From assembly GCF_030063245.1 (NCBI RefSeq), contig NZ_JASISR010000033.1, forward strand, positions 1 through 41,987: DNA of 41,987 bases. The letters run 5' to 3'. This stretch comes from Paenarthrobacter sp. PH39-S1. Lineage in GTDB: Bacteria > Actinomycetota > Actinomycetes > Actinomycetales > Micrococcaceae. Position numbers and translations under genes: made by a program. Below, piece by piece: positions 16,411 through 26,426 of the stretch (position 1 is the first letter of the stretch; each line of letters begins with the position of its first letter). A model generated the notes under the pieces. It was not told the DNA's origin. It saw only the letters and a list, made by a program, of their open reading frames with translations, and did not search any database.

Positions 16411-18045
16411 ATGTCGAAGCTTTCCTTTGATGCCGCCGGCGCTGCACGGCAGGCCGTCGGGCGGCACGTTCCCACTCTGGTTGCCGATCGGGTCGCCTCC
16501 CGGATTTTCGCCCAGGACACCACGCTGTGGGGCCCCGACGCCGAGTCCGAGGCCTCCGTCCGGCTGGGCTGGGTGGAAGCGGCACGGATATCCGCTCCAC
16601 TGGTGGAAGATATCCTCGCCCTGCGCGACGAGCTGAGGTCCGAAGGGGTACATCACATTGTGCTGGCGGGCATGGGCGGATCGTCGCTGGCCCCGGAAGT
16701 GATCACCAATACCGCCGGCGTTCACCTGACGGTGCTGGACAGCACGGATCCGGAGCAGGTCCGGGCTGCGCTGTCAGACCGGCTCACCGAAACAGCCATC
16801 GTGGTGTCGTCCAAATCCGGTTCCACACTCGAGACAGACTCGCAGCGGCGGGTGTTTGAGCTGGCGTTCACGGAGGCCGGCCTTGATGCCAAGTCCCGGA
16901 TCATCATTGTCACCGACCCAGGATCCCCCCTCGATGCCTCTGCCCGCGCCACCGGATACCGCAAGGTCTTTAACGCCGATCCGAATGTCGGCGGACGGTA
17001 CTCGGCGCTTACGGCCTTCGGCCTGGTGCCCTCTGGCCTGGCCGGCGTTGATATCCAGGCACTGCTCGACGACGCCGAGGAGGCCGGCGAGGTGTTGCGG
17101 GAGGACGACGACGGCAACATCGGACTTGCCCTTGGCGCGGTCCTGGGCGGCACCGATCCGCTGCGGAACAAGATCGTGATCGTGGATGAAGGCTCCGGGA
17201 TCGTCGGGTTCGCCGATTGGGCCGAGCAGCTGATCGCCGAGTCCACCGGCAAGCTCGGGACCGGGGTGCTGCCCGTGGTGGCGCAGCCGGACTCCCCCGA
17301 AGTCGGGTCCGGGGCAGCCGATGTTCTGGTGGTCCGGCTGGTGGCCGCCGACGCGGACATCGAGATTTCCGGCAACCAGGTGGCCATCGCCGGCGGCCTG
17401 GGCACCCAGATGATGACCTGGGAATTCGCCGTCGTCGTCGCGGGACGCCTGCTGGGCATCGATCCCTTTGACCAGCCCGACGTCGAGACAGCCAAAAAAG
17501 CCGCGCGTGGCCTGCTCGAGGGCACCCCGGAAACTGCGCCGGCGGACTTCGTCGATGGTGCAATAGAGGTCCGCGGCGCGCCGTGGCTGGGGGAAGCGCG
17601 AACCCTGGAGGAGGCTCTGGCGGCTCTGTTCGGTCAGCTGGGCCAGGACGGCTATCTAAGCGTTCAGGCGTACATTGACCGGGTCGGCCAGGCGCCGTTG
17701 GCGGATGTGCGGGACCAACTGTCCGCCGTCATCGGCCGCCCGGTCACCTTCGGCTGGGGGCCGCGGTTCCTGCATTCCACCGGTCAGTTCCACAAAGGTG
17801 GCCCCGCCATCGGTGTCTTCCTGCAGATCACGGCGGCGACCGATGCCGACCTGGCCATCCCGGACCAGCCGTTCACCTTCGGTGAACTGATCCAAGCCCA
17901 GGCGGCCGGTGACGCGCAGGTACTAGCGTCACACGGTCGGCCGGTGCTGCGGTTGCATTTCGTGGACCGGGCCGCCGGGGTCAAACAATTCACCGCCGCG
18001 GTGGCCGTCCTCGCCGGCCAGCGCCCCGACACTCAAGGCAACTAA
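16411..18045 (+). CDS. pgi: Glucose-6-phosphate isomerase
   Basis: A 544-residue isomerase converting glucose 6-phosphate and fructose 6-phosphate. The sugar-phosphate-binding motifs SSKSGSTLET and GGRYSALTAFGLVPSGL (from residue 194) identify it, as does AGMGGSSLAPEV near the N-terminus. The ATG at 16411 is 5 bp after the tal stop; its ribosome binding site (GGGAG) lies in the tal tail. It differs from the enterobacterial Pgi type but fits the one found in Micrococcaceae pentose phosphate operons. Its place between tal and zwf lets fructose 6-phosphate be recycled into the oxidative branch. Confidence 0.94.
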   Translation: MSKLSFDAAGAARQAVGRHVPTLVADRVASRIFAQDTTLWGPDAESEASVRLGWVEAARISAPLVEDILALRDELRSEGVHHIVLAGMGGSSLAPEVITNTAGVHLTVLDSTDPEQVRAALSDRLTETAIVVSSKSGSTLETDSQRRVFELAFTEAGLDAKSRIIIVTDPGSPLDASARATGYRKVFNADPNVGGRYSALTAFGLVPSGLAGVDIQALLDDAEEAGEVLREDDDGNIGLALGAVLGGTDPLRNKIVIVDEGSGIVGFADWAEQLIAESTGKLGTGVLPVVAQPDSPEVGSGAADVLVVRLVAADADIEISGNQVAIAGGLGTQMMTWEFAVVVAGRLLGIDPFDQPDVETAKKAARGLLEGTPETAPADFVDGAIEVRGAPWLGEARTLEEALAALFGQLGQDGYLSVQAYIDRVGQAPLADVRDQLSAVIGRPVTFGWGPRFLHSTGQFHKGGPAIGVFLQITAATDADLAIPDQPFTFGELIQAQAAGDAQVLASHGRPVLRLHFVDRAAGVKQFTAAVAVLAGQRPDTQGN

Positions 18046-18051
18046 GAAGAC

Positions 18052-19596
18052 ATGCCCGAATCCGCCCTGAACAAGCATCCGAATCCGCTCCGGGACCCCC
18101 GCGACCGCAGGTTGTCCCGGGTCGCGGGGCCTTCATCACTGGTGATCTTCGGGGTCACCGGCGATCTTGCCCGCAAAAAGCTGATGCCAGCCGTCTACGA
18201 CCTGGCCAACCGCGGTCTGCTGCCGCCCAGTTTCGCGCTGGTGGGCTTTGCCCGCCGGCAGTGGGAGGACGAGGACTTCGCCGCCCAGGTTAAGACGTCC
18301 GTGATGGCACATTGCCGCACCCCGTTTGTTGAAAGTGTCTGGAACCAGCTGTCCGAAGGCATCCGTTTTGTCCAAGGCGAGTTCGACGACGACGCCGCTT
18401 TCGATCGGCTCAAAGACACGATCAAGGAGCTGGACGAGCAGCGCGGCACCCGCGGCAACCATGCTTTTTATCTCTCCATCCCCCCGAAGGCCTTCGAATT
18501 GGTCTGCCGCCAGCTCTCCGCGCATGGTCTGGCTCAGGGCGACGGCGATAAATGGCGGCGGGTGGTCATAGAGAAGCCCTTCGGACGCGACCTAAAATCG
18601 GCCCGGGCACTGAACGAAATTGTCGAGTCGGTCTTTGACTCGGATTCGATCTTTCGTATTGATCATTATCTGGGCAAGGAAACGGTGCAGAACATTCTGG
18701 CGCTGCGCTTTGCCAATCAATTCTTTGAACCACTTTGGAACGCCAACTACGTGGACCACGTCCAGATCACCATGGCTGAGGACATCGGCACCGGCGGCCG
18801 TGCGGGATATTACGACGGCGTGGGCGCGGCCCGCGACGTGATCCAGAATCACCTGCTGCAGCTGCTCGCCCTGACGGCCATGGAGGAGCCGATTTCCTTC
18901 AATGCGCAGGATCTGCGGGCCGAGAAGGAAAAGGTGCTGGCGGCCGTCAAGCTGCCGGCTGACCTTTCGCGGCATTCGGCGCGCGGGCAGTTTTCCGGCG
19001 GCTGGCAGGGCGGTGAAAAGGTCCTTGGCTACCTGGAGGAGGAGGGTATTCCTCCCCACTCCAGCACGGAAACCTTCGCCGCTCTCCGGCTGGATATCCA
19101 TACCCGGCGGTGGAGCGGAGTGCCGTTCTACCTGCGGACCGGGAAGCGCCTGGGACGCCGGGTGACGGAGATCGCCGTCGTCTTTAAGCGCGCCCCCAAT
19201 CTGCTGTTTACCGATCACTCCGAGGACGACTTCGGTCAGAATGCCGTCGTCATTCGCGTTCAGCCCGATGAGGGCGTGACCATCCGCTTCGGCTCCAAGG
19301 TCCCGGGCACACAGATGGAGGTGCGCGATGTGACCATGGACTTCGGCTACGGGCACGCGTTCACCGAATCGAGCCCGGAGGCGTACGAGCGGCTCATTCT
19401 CGATGTGCTCCTCGGCGAACCCCCGCTGTTCCCGCGGCATCAGGAAGTGGAGCTGTCCTGGAAGATCCTCGATCCGTTCGAGGAGTTCTGGGCCGCCGAG
19501 GGCGTCCAGCCGGAGGCGTATCAACCCGGAAGCTGGGGCCCGGCCTCCGCCGATGAGCTGCTGGCACGTGACGGAAGGAGCTGGAGAAGACCGTGA
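18052..19596 (+). CDS. zwf: Glucose-6-phosphate 1-dehydrogenase
   Basis: A 514-residue enzyme for the first oxidative step of the pentose phosphate pathway, making NADPH and 6-phosphogluconolactone. The dinucleotide-binding loop is GVTGDLARKKLMPAVYDL near residues 34-51. The substrate and catalytic motif RIDHYLGKE is near residue 202, with VIQNHLLQLLALTAME further on. The ATG is 6 bp after pgi. Its stop overlaps the opcA start (GTGA), in keeping with OpcA being needed for Zwf assembly or activity. Confidence 0.98.
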   Translation: MPESALNKHPNPLRDPRDRRLSRVAGPSSLVIFGVTGDLARKKLMPAVYDLANRGLLPPSFALVGFARRQWEDEDFAAQVKTSVMAHCRTPFVESVWNQLSEGIRFVQGEFDDDAAFDRLKDTIKELDEQRGTRGNHAFYLSIPPKAFELVCRQLSAHGLAQGDGDKWRRVVIEKPFGRDLKSARALNEIVESVFDSDSIFRIDHYLGKETVQNILALRFANQFFEPLWNANYVDHVQITMAEDIGTGGRAGYYDGVGAARDVIQNHLLQLLALTAMEEPISFNAQDLRAEKEKVLAAVKLPADLSRHSARGQFSGGWQGGEKVLGYLEEEGIPPHSSTETFAALRLDIHTRRWSGVPFYLRTGKRLGRRVTEIAVVFKRAPNLLFTDHSEDDFGQNAVVIRVQPDEGVTIRFGSKVPGTQMEVRDVTMDFGYGHAFTESSPEAYERLILDVLLGEPPLFPRHQEVELSWKILDPFEEFWAAEGVQPEAYQPGSWGPASADELLARDGRSWRRP

Positions 19597-20531
19597 TAGT
19601 AAATCTGCCGGACACCACCACGTCCAAGGTCTCCAAAGAGATCATGTCGATGCGTGAACAGGGCGGCGTTGTCACCTTGGGCCGGGTATTAACCCTCGTC
19701 GTGATCACCAAGAGCGGCTACGAGGAAGACGCCATTGAGGCCGCCAACCTGGCCAGCCGCGAGCATCCCTGCCGGATCATCGTTCTCGGGAAGGCGGCCC
19801 AGAAGGCCGGAACCCGCCTCGATGCGCAAATCCGCGTCGGCGGCGATGCCGGCGCCTCCGAGGTCATCCTGCTGCGCGGCTCCGGTGAATTGGCAACGCA
19901 AAGCGAATCTCTGGTCTCGGCCCTGCTGCTGCCGGACGCGCCGATCGTGGCCTGGTGGCCGCATGGCATTCCGGATTCGGCTTCGGCCAGCTCCATCGGC
20001 CGGATTGCCCACCGGCGCATCACCGATTCGGCCAATGAACCAGATCCGCGGGCGGCACTGAGGCACATCGGCGCCACCTACACACCAGGCGACACCGATC
20101 TCGCCTGGACCCGGCTGACCAACTGGCGGATCCAGCTGGCCGCCGTTTTTGACCAGCTCGACAACGAACCCGTCACCGCGCTGACCGTGGAAGGCGCCTC
20201 CGACTCCCCCAGCACGCTGCTGCTGGCCGCGTGGCTGCATGCGGCGCTCGGGGCCCCGATCACGGTCGTTTCCGACCCGGCGGGCACCGGGATCCGCCGG
20301 GTTGTGATGGAACGGGCCGGCGGCAACGTCGAGCTCAAGCGGCCCGGAACGGTGGAAGCTATCCTCACCCAGCCCGGCCAGCCCGACCAGCGGATCTCGC
20401 TGCCGCGCCGGTCCTTGCAGGACTGCCTGGCCGAGGAGCTGCGCCGGCTGGATCCCGACGAGGTGTTTGGCGAGGTCATTACCGACGGGCTGGCGAAGCT
20501 GCTGGACCAGACCGAGGACGCCGTCGTATGA
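19593..20531 (+). CDS. opcA: Glucose-6-phosphate dehydrogenase assembly protein OpcA
   Basis: A 312-residue protein of the OpcA family, known in cyanobacteria and actinobacteria as a partner that aids assembly and redox control of glucose-6-phosphate dehydrogenase. Typical blocks are MREQGGVVTLGRVLTLVVIT, the PIVAWWPHGIPDS segment and RIAHRRITDS. The GTG start overlaps the zwf stop, and its own stop overlaps the pgl start (ATGA), so all three are translationally coupled. Confidence 0.95.
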   Translation: MIVNLPDTTTSKVSKEIMSMREQGGVVTLGRVLTLVVITKSGYEEDAIEAANLASREHPCRIIVLGKAAQKAGTRLDAQIRVGGDAGASEVILLRGSGELATQSESLVSALLLPDAPIVAWWPHGIPDSASASSIGRIAHRRITDSANEPDPRAALRHIGATYTPGDTDLAWTRLTNWRIQLAAVFDQLDNEPVTALTVEGASDSPSTLLLAAWLHAALGAPITVVSDPAGTGIRRVVMERAGGNVELKRPGTVEAILTQPGQPDQRISLPRRSLQDCLAEELRRLDPDEVFGEVITDGLAKLLDQTEDAVV

Positions 20532-21340
20532 CATCCAATGTGCGGATCAATATCCACCCGACCTTCGAGGTGCTCGCAGCCACCACAGCCGCGCGCCTGA
20601 TCACCCGGCTGCTTGACGTGCAGAGTGATCGCGGTGAGGCCACGGTTGTCCTGACGGGCGGCAGTGTGGGCATTGCGACCTTAAAGGCGGTGGCGGACTC
20701 GCCCGCCTATCCCGCCGTGGACTGGTCGAAGGTCAATTTCTGGTGGGGGGACGAAAGGTTTGTTCCTGCCGACTCCACCGAACGAAATTGTGTCCAGGCG
20801 CACCATGCGCTGCTGGGGCGAATTGGTGCCGATCCGGCCCGGGTCCACCAAATGGGCGCCTCGGATCATTTTCCGGATGTGAACGCGGCGGCAAACGACT
20901 ACATCCGGGAGCTTGCCGCCGCCGCGCTGGCCGAACACCAGCTGTATCACGAACGTCCGGATGAAAATCCCGCGCCCGCGTTGCCGCGCTTCGACGTGCT
21001 GCTGCTGGGTATTGGACCCGACGCCCATATCGCGTCGCTCTTTCCGGAAATGGCGGGAATCCGGAGCACCGACGCGAACGTCGTAGGTGTCACCGGTTCG
21101 CCAAAGCCGCCACCCATGCGCGTGTCACTGACGTTGCCCGCCATCAGCTCCGCCGCGGAGGTCTGGCTCGTTGCCGCCGGCAGCGACAAGGCTGGCGCGG
21201 TGGGCCTGGCCCTGGCGGGCGCCAACCCGGTGCAGGTGCCGGCAGCAGGACCACGGGGACGGTCCAAGACGCTGTGGCTGATCGACCAGGATGCCGCGGC
21301 AAAGGTGCCCGAGCAGCTCACCGTCCGCCAGGACCGCTAG
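20528..21340 (+). CDS. pgl: 6-Phosphogluconolactonase
   Basis: A 270-residue lactonase (DevB type) that opens 6-phosphogluconolactone, the Zwf product. Motifs are VVLTGGSVG, FWWGDERFVP and LGIGPDAHIASLFPE. The last usually reads GPDGHTASLFP, so Gly and Thr are replaced by Ala and Ile here while the key Asp and His stay. The ATG at 20528 is chosen for its ATGA overlap with opcA; longer readings lie inside opcA. It ends the operon. No 6-phosphogluconate dehydrogenase gene is present in the window. Confidence 0.95.
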   Translation: MTSNVRINIHPTFEVLAATTAARLITRLLDVQSDRGEATVVLTGGSVGIATLKAVADSPAYPAVDWSKVNFWWGDERFVPADSTERNCVQAHHALLGRIGADPARVHQMGASDHFPDVNAAANDYIRELAAAALAEHQLYHERPDENPAPALPRFDVLLLGIGPDAHIASLFPEMAGIRSTDANVVGVTGSPKPPPMRVSLTLPAISSAAEVWLVAAGSDKAGAVGLALAGANPVQVPAAGPRGRSKTLWLIDQDAAAKVPEQLTVRQDR

Positions 21341-21405
21341 CGGGCTGCGCCTTCAGTCCGATCCCGGAAGGGCCGCGCCTCCCCTAGGCAGCTGAGTGCC
21401 AGATC

Positions 21406-21768
21406 CTAGCTGGACTGACGGTGCTTGGCCAGCGCCACGCTGAGCAGCTCCTCGCCTTCTTCGGCTGTCCGCCGTTCCTTAACGTAGTCAAGGTGACTCT
21501 TGTAGAGGTCCCCCGCCCCTGCTCCGTCGGCGAGACCCTGCGTGCTGGAGGCTTTCTTGCCGCAGCGGATGCAGTCCCAGTACACCGGGATTTGTGCCTG
21601 CGGCAGTTGCGCGAAGACGGCGGTGGTCTCGTGCCCGCTGGCGCACCAATAGGAAATCCGGATGCGGGCCACAGGCTCCGCATCCGGATTGTCGTTTCTA
21701 ATGGGTGAGCGGCCTCCGGCCGTCACGCCCACTCGGGTACCGCTGAAACCGCCGCTGATATGAAGCAC
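21406..21768 (-). CDS. rbpA: RNA polymerase-binding protein RbpA
   Basis: A 120-residue actinobacterial factor that binds RNA polymerase and the principal sigma factor and stabilises the open promoter complex. The core reads ISYWCASGHETTAVFA and VYWDCIRCGKKAS; Cys42, His46, Cys66 and Cys69 match the zinc or fold-stabilising positions. The C-terminal sigma-interaction helix (YKSHLDYVKERRTAEEGEEL) is present. The GTG start at 21768 has GGGAG 7 nt upstream and a clear -10 box further up. It is convergent with pgl. Confidence 0.95.
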   Translation of the reverse strand: MLHISGGFSGTRVGVTAGGRSPIRNDNPDAEPVARIRISYWCASGHETTAVFAQLPQAQIPVYWDCIRCGKKASSTQGLADGAGAGDLYKSHLDYVKERRTAEEGEELLSVALAKHRQSS

Positions 21769-21807
21769 CGCAAAACTCCCTGCACTGGGGAATGGCTACC
21801 TGTGCTG

Positions 21808-21837
21808 ATTATACAGGCTGCGTATCTTCTCCGTCAG
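21808..21837 (-). promoter_or_regulatory. Promoter of rbpA
   Basis: A perfect -10 TATAAT (21808-21813 on the minus strand) has CTGACG as a possible -35 (21832-21837) at 18 bp. Transcription would start near 21801, about 33 nt before the GTG. No SigR-type GGAAT/GTT pair, which drives rbpA in Streptomyces, is seen here. Confidence 0.6.
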
Positions 21838-21898
21838 GTCGCTTCGGGGCGTCGAGCTCCGGCAGGGCCGGGCATGGCGACCTGCCAAACACCTGGTG

Positions 21899-22144
21899 TC
21901 AGCCGGTAAAGCGCATGACCAGGCCGAGTCCCACAATGACCATTCCCCAGATCAGGCCAAGGACGACCGTAAAACGGTTCAGGTTGCGTTCCGCCACTCC
22001 CGACGAGCCCAGACTCGAGCTCATGCCGCCGCCGAACATATCGGACAGGCCCCCACCCCTGCCCTTGTGCAGCAGGATCAGGAAAGTCAGCAGCAGGCTG
22101 GTGATACCCAGCAGAATCTGCAGCACAATTTGGAGAGTTTCCAC
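21899..22144 (-). CDS. secG: Preprotein translocase subunit SecG
   Basis: An 81-residue membrane protein of the SecYEG channel for protein export. It has two hydrophobic helices (about residues 3-23 and 58-78) joined by the conserved LHKGRGGGLSDMFGGG loop. The start is a GTG. It follows tpiA by 102 nt, the usual actinobacterial order gap-pgk-tpiA-secG. Confidence 0.95.
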   Translation of the reverse strand: METLQIVLQILLGITSLLLTFLILLHKGRGGGLSDMFGGGMSSSLGSSGVAERNLNRFTVVLGLIWGMVIVGLGLVMRFTG

Positions 22145-22246
22145 GACGGCCTTTCAGGATGTCCAGGGAAAGAACAGTTTAAACAGCGGGATGTCCCGCC
22201 GGGGCGGAGGACGGGGTGCCTAGCTCGTGCGTTGGGCGGTCGTTCG

Positions 22247-23062
22247 TCAGTCGGTCGGCAGGTGCTTCTCGAACCTGACAATATTAGCAAACTCTGCCGC
22301 GTCCAGGCTTGCCCCGCCGACCAGCACGCCGTCGACGTCGCGTTCCTTCAGAATAGCTGCCGCGTTGTTGGCCTTGACCGACCCGCCGTAGAGCAGGCGC
22401 ACCTTGGCCGCGGTGCCGCCGTCGAACAGTTCGGCCAGCTTCGCGCGGATCGCGGCACACATTTCCTGAGCATCCTCCGGGCCGGCCACTTCACCGGTCC
22501 CGATGGCCCAAACCGGCTCGTAGGCGATGACCAGTTCGGCCGTCTGCTCGCTGGACAGCCCCGCGACGCCGCCACGGATCTGGTTCAGCGTGTGTTCCAC
22601 GTGCGTACCTGCCTGACGGATCTCCAGGCCCTCGCCGGCACACAGGATCGGCGTCAGCCCATGGCGGTAGGCCGCCTTGACCTTGCGGTTGAGCAGCTCA
22701 TCAGATTCGCCGTGGATACTCCGTCGTTCGCTGTGCCCGACCAGAACGTAACCGCATTCCAATTTAGCCAGGAATGCCCCGGAGATGTCGCCGGTATAGG
22801 CCCCGGAATCCTCGGGGGAAAGATCCTGCGCGCCGTAGCCCAGCTTAAGCTGATCGCCTTTGACCAGGGTCTGCACCCCGCGCAGATCGGTGAAGGGCGG
22901 GAAAACGGCCACTTCAACACGGCTGTAGTCGTGGCGTGCATCGGAGAGCGTCCAGGCCAGCTTCTGTAACAAGGTGATGCCCTGGACGTGGTCCATGTTC
23001 ATCTTCCAGTTGCCGGCAATCAGTGGCTTGCGGTCGAAGTTTCCGTTGGTCGAGGTGGTCAT
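22247..23062 (-). CDS. tpiA: Triosephosphate isomerase
   Basis: A 271-residue TIM-barrel enzyme interconverting dihydroxyacetone phosphate and glyceraldehyde 3-phosphate. It carries the catalytic Lys in AGNWKMNMD, the catalytic His in LVGHSERRS and the catalytic Glu in [11 protein letters not shown], plus the phosphate-binding GGSVKANNA. The ATG at 23062 is 6 nt after GGAG; an earlier in-frame start four codons upstream lacks such a site. It may have its own promoter in the 196-bp gap after pgk. Confidence 0.97.
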   Translation of the reverse strand: MTTSTNGNFDRKPLIAGNWKMNMDHVQGITLLQKLAWTLSDARHDYSRVEVAVFPPFTDLRGVQTLVKGDQLKLGYGAQDLSPEDSGAYTGDISGAFLAKLECGYVLVGHSERRSIHGESDELLNRKVKAAYRHGLTPILCAGEGLEIRQAGTHVEHTLNQIRGGVAGLSSEQTAELVIAYEPVWAIGTGEVAGPEDAQEMCAAIRAKLAELFDGGTAAKVRLLYGGSVKANNAAAILKERDVDGVLVGGASLDAAEFANIVRFEKHLPTD

Positions 23063-23136
23063 CGCTCTCTCCAAAATCTCAAAATGTCACGGTTTCTCAA
23101 AACGGTTTCATACATCCGGCTTCACACACACGCCCT

Positions 23137-23142
23137 GTTATA
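23137..23142 (-). promoter_or_regulatory. Possible -10 box upstream of tpiA
   Basis: TATAAC on the minus strand lies about 75 nt before the tpiA start in the long gap after pgk. No clear -35 is seen at 16-18 bp. It would allow tpiA-secG transcription independent of gap-pgk. Confidence 0.3.
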
Positions 23143-23197
23143 CCAACGTCGTGTCCTACATACGTCCTGTCCCGGAGCATCCAGAACGCCCGCCGTA

Positions 23198-23235
23198 CCG
23201 GCGGCGGCGCGTGCAGCTGCGCCCGCCGCCGCCGG
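23198..23235 (-). terminator. Strong GC hairpin after pgk, possible partial terminator
   Basis: A perfect 12-bp stem of CCGGCGGCGGCG (23198-23209) pairs with 23224-23235, with a 14-nt loop that contains the small palindrome GCAGCTGC. It starts 23 nt past the pgk stop. There is no T-run, so it may act as a terminator without a U-tract, or protect the upstream mRNA 3' end. Confidence 0.45.
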
Positions 23236-23258
23236 AACGGTGGAGATTTGTCTGGCCG

Positions 23259-24515
23259 TCAGTGGTCCAGCGCCGTGAGGCCGGGCAGTTCTTTGCCCTC
23301 GAGGAACTCGAGGCTGGCGCCTCCCCCGGTGGAGATATGTCCGAATTGGTCATCGGCAAAGCCGAGGGTGCGGACGGCCGCCGCGGAGTCACCGCCGCCG
23401 ACGACGGTGAAGCCGCCTGCCGCCGTGGCCTCGGTCAGGGCCTGTGCCACCGCGCGTGTGCCTTCGGCGAAGGCCGGGAATTCGAAGACACCCATGGGAC
23501 CGTTCCAGAACACCGTCCGGGCGCCGCGGATTCGCTCCGCAAAGGCTGCACCGCTTTCGGGCCCAATGTCCAGGCCGGGGCAATCTGCCCCCAGCGAGCC
23601 GCCCTCCATGCCGTCGGCGGGAACCACCTCGTGGTCCGCGTCGGCGGCGAACTTTGCCGCGACCACGATATCCGTGGGCAGCACGAAGGTGGTGCCGGCA
23701 CCTGCGGCGCGTTTGAGATATTCCTGGACGGAGGGAATCTGGTCGGTCTCCAGCAGGCTGGACCCGACCTTGAACCCCCGCGCGGCGAGGAAGGTGAACA
23801 CCATGCCGCCGCCGACGAGGATGGAATCGGCCTTGCCGATCAGATTGTCGATCACCGCAAGCTTGTCGGAAACTTTGGAGCCGCCCAGCACCACAACATA
23901 GGGCCGGGGCGTATCCGTTGTCAGCTTTTTCAGCACGTCAAGTTCGGTGTGCACAAGCTCGCCCTGGTAGGACGGCAGGAGCTTAGCGATGTCGTAGACG
24001 CTGGCGTGTTTGCGGTGCACGGCACCAAAGGCGTCGTCGACATACGCGCCGTTGTCGCCGGTAAGAGCGGCAAGCTCACCCGCAAATGCGGTGCGGGCGG
24101 AATCGTCCTTACTGGTCTCTCGCGCGTCGAAACGCACATTCTCCAATACCAGCACTTCGCCGTCGGCCATCCCGGCCGAAAGCGTGCGGGCCGAATCGCC
24201 CGCAGTGTCCGCCGCAAGCGTCACCTGCACCGACTCGGCGGTGGCCAGCTCCGCCAGCCGGTCCACGGCCGGCTTGAGCGAATACTTCATCTCGGGGATT
24301 CCCTTGGGCCTTCCCAGATGAGCACAGACCAGTACACGGGCACCGGCCTTGGCCAGCCGGGATATCACCGGGAGCGAGGCTTTAAGGCGCCCGTCATCGG
24401 TAACGGAACGATGGTCATCCGGTCCGTCCAACGGTACGTTCAGGTCACTTCTGACCAGAACGTACCGTCCGCGGACACCATCAGCGAGCAGTTCGTCGAG
24501 GGTGTGTAAAGTCAT
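23259..24515 (-). CDS. pgk: Phosphoglycerate kinase
   Basis: A 418-residue glycolytic kinase making ATP and 3-phosphoglycerate from 1,3-bisphosphoglycerate. N-terminal substrate motifs are VLVRSDLNVPLDG and CAHLGRPKG. The nucleotide domain has VVLGGSKVSDKL, GPMGVFEFPAFAEGT and GGGDSAAAV. The ATG lies 9 nt after the gap stop, so the two are co-transcribed. Confidence 0.98.
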   Translation of the reverse strand: MTLHTLDELLADGVRGRYVLVRSDLNVPLDGPDDHRSVTDDGRLKASLPVISRLAKAGARVLVCAHLGRPKGIPEMKYSLKPAVDRLAELATAESVQVTLAADTAGDSARTLSAGMADGEVLVLENVRFDARETSKDDSARTAFAGELAALTGDNGAYVDDAFGAVHRKHASVYDIAKLLPSYQGELVHTELDVLKKLTTDTPRPYVVVLGGSKVSDKLAVIDNLIGKADSILVGGGMVFTFLAARGFKVGSSLLETDQIPSVQEYLKRAAGAGTTFVLPTDIVVAAKFAADADHEVVPADGMEGGSLGADCPGLDIGPESGAAFAERIRGARTVFWNGPMGVFEFPAFAEGTRAVAQALTEATAAGGFTVVGGGDSAAAVRTLGFADDQFGHISTGGGASLEFLEGKELPGLTALDH

Positions 24516-24524
24516 TCGTCTACC

Positions 24525-25556
<1,032 letters not shown>

Positions 25557-25573
25557 TCAAGCACACCTAGTCC

Positions 25574-25596
25574 GGCCGGATCTTGCTGATCCGGCC
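25574..25596. promoter_or_regulatory. Perfect inverted repeat in the gap upstream region
   Basis: GGCCGGATC-TTGCT-GATCCGGCC is a 9-bp perfect stem with a 5-nt loop, 38 bp before the gap start and upstream of its ribosome binding site. It could be a repressor operator or an mRNA leader hairpin affecting stability or translation. No T-run follows, so it is not a classic terminator. Confidence 0.6.
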
Positions 25597-25709
25597 ATCA
25601 ACTAACAGTTCCCGCACGCCGTTGGGCAGAGATGGTTTCCAATTGCGGCGGGCGACCGACCGCACGACCGAAGGCTAGCTGCCTTCCGTGACCTATCTTA
25701 CGTTTAGGA

Positions 25710-25741
25710 ACGCCCGCCCCGGCAATCATGGGGGCGGGCGT
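25710..25741 (-). terminator. Probable terminator of sodA
   Basis: ACGCCCGCCCC (25710-25720) pairs perfectly with GGGGCGGGCGT (25731-25741) across a 10-nt loop, 21 nt past the sodA stop. The following minus-strand sequence is TCCTAAACG, only weakly T-rich, but the stem is strong and separates sodA from gap. Confidence 0.6.
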
Positions 25742-25762
25742 CCATATAATGAGCAGTCCGGA

Positions 25763-26386
25763 CTAGAGGACGATCAGGCCGGTCGCGTTGGCTCGCGCGC
25801 CGTCGAAACGCCGCGCCACATCGGCCCAATTGGCGATGTTCCAGAAGGCCTTGACGTAGTCGGCCTTGACGTTGACGTAGTCGAGGTAGAACGCGTGCTC
25901 CCACATATCCAGCATCAGCAGCGGCGTGGTACCAACCGCCACGTTGCCCTGCTGATCGTAAAGCTGCTCAATGAGCAAATTGCCGCCGATCGGCTCGTAG
26001 GACAAAAAGGCCCAGCCGGAACCCTGCAGACCCAGCGCAGCGGCGGTGAACTGCGCGCGAAAGGCGTCGAAGGAGCCGAAAGCATCGTCAATGGCCGCCG
26101 CCAGCTCGCCCACCGGCTTGTCGCCGCCGTCCGGGGACAGGTTGTTCCAGAAGACCGAGTGATTGACATGGCCGCCGGTATGGAAGGCAAGGTCCTTGGA
26201 GAGTTGGTTGATGTTGCCGAAATCGCCCTTCACGCGGGCTTCGGCCAACTGGGCCATGGCCTTGTTGGCTCCTGCAACGTACGCCGCGTGGTGCTTGCTG
26301 TGATGCAGCTCCATGATGCGGGCGGAGATATGTGGCTCCAGCGCTGCATAGTCGTAGGGCAGATCGGGAAGTGTGTACTCGGTCAC
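25763..26386 (-). CDS. sodA: Superoxide dismutase (Mn/Fe family)
   Basis: A 207-residue cytoplasmic superoxide dismutase. The four metal ligands are His28 (ELHHSKHH), His76 (HVNHSVFW), Asp160 and His164 ([12 protein letters not shown]). It has no signal peptide. Mn or Fe preference cannot be decided reliably by eye. The GTG start has GGAGG 5 nt upstream. It is an apparent single gene, with its own terminator and a 12-bp palindrome upstream. Confidence 0.97.
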   Translation of the reverse strand: MTEYTLPDLPYDYAALEPHISARIMELHHSKHHAAYVAGANKAMAQLAEARVKGDFGNINQLSKDLAFHTGGHVNHSVFWNNLSPDGGDKPVGELAAAIDDAFGSFDAFRAQFTAAALGLQGSGWAFLSYEPIGGNLLIEQLYDQQGNVAVGTTPLLMLDMWEHAFYLDYVNVKADYVKAFWNIANWADVARRFDGARANATGLIVL

Positions 26387-26426
26387 GATTCCTCCGTAGC
26401 GGATTGTTTATCTCGTAATACTTTGT

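Noticed and set aside
22974-24509. A 511-residue open frame on the plus strand across pgk
   Set aside because: It is opposite a gene with complete motifs and has only low-complexity, Arg/Gly/His-rich sequence; it results from high GC at third codon positions.
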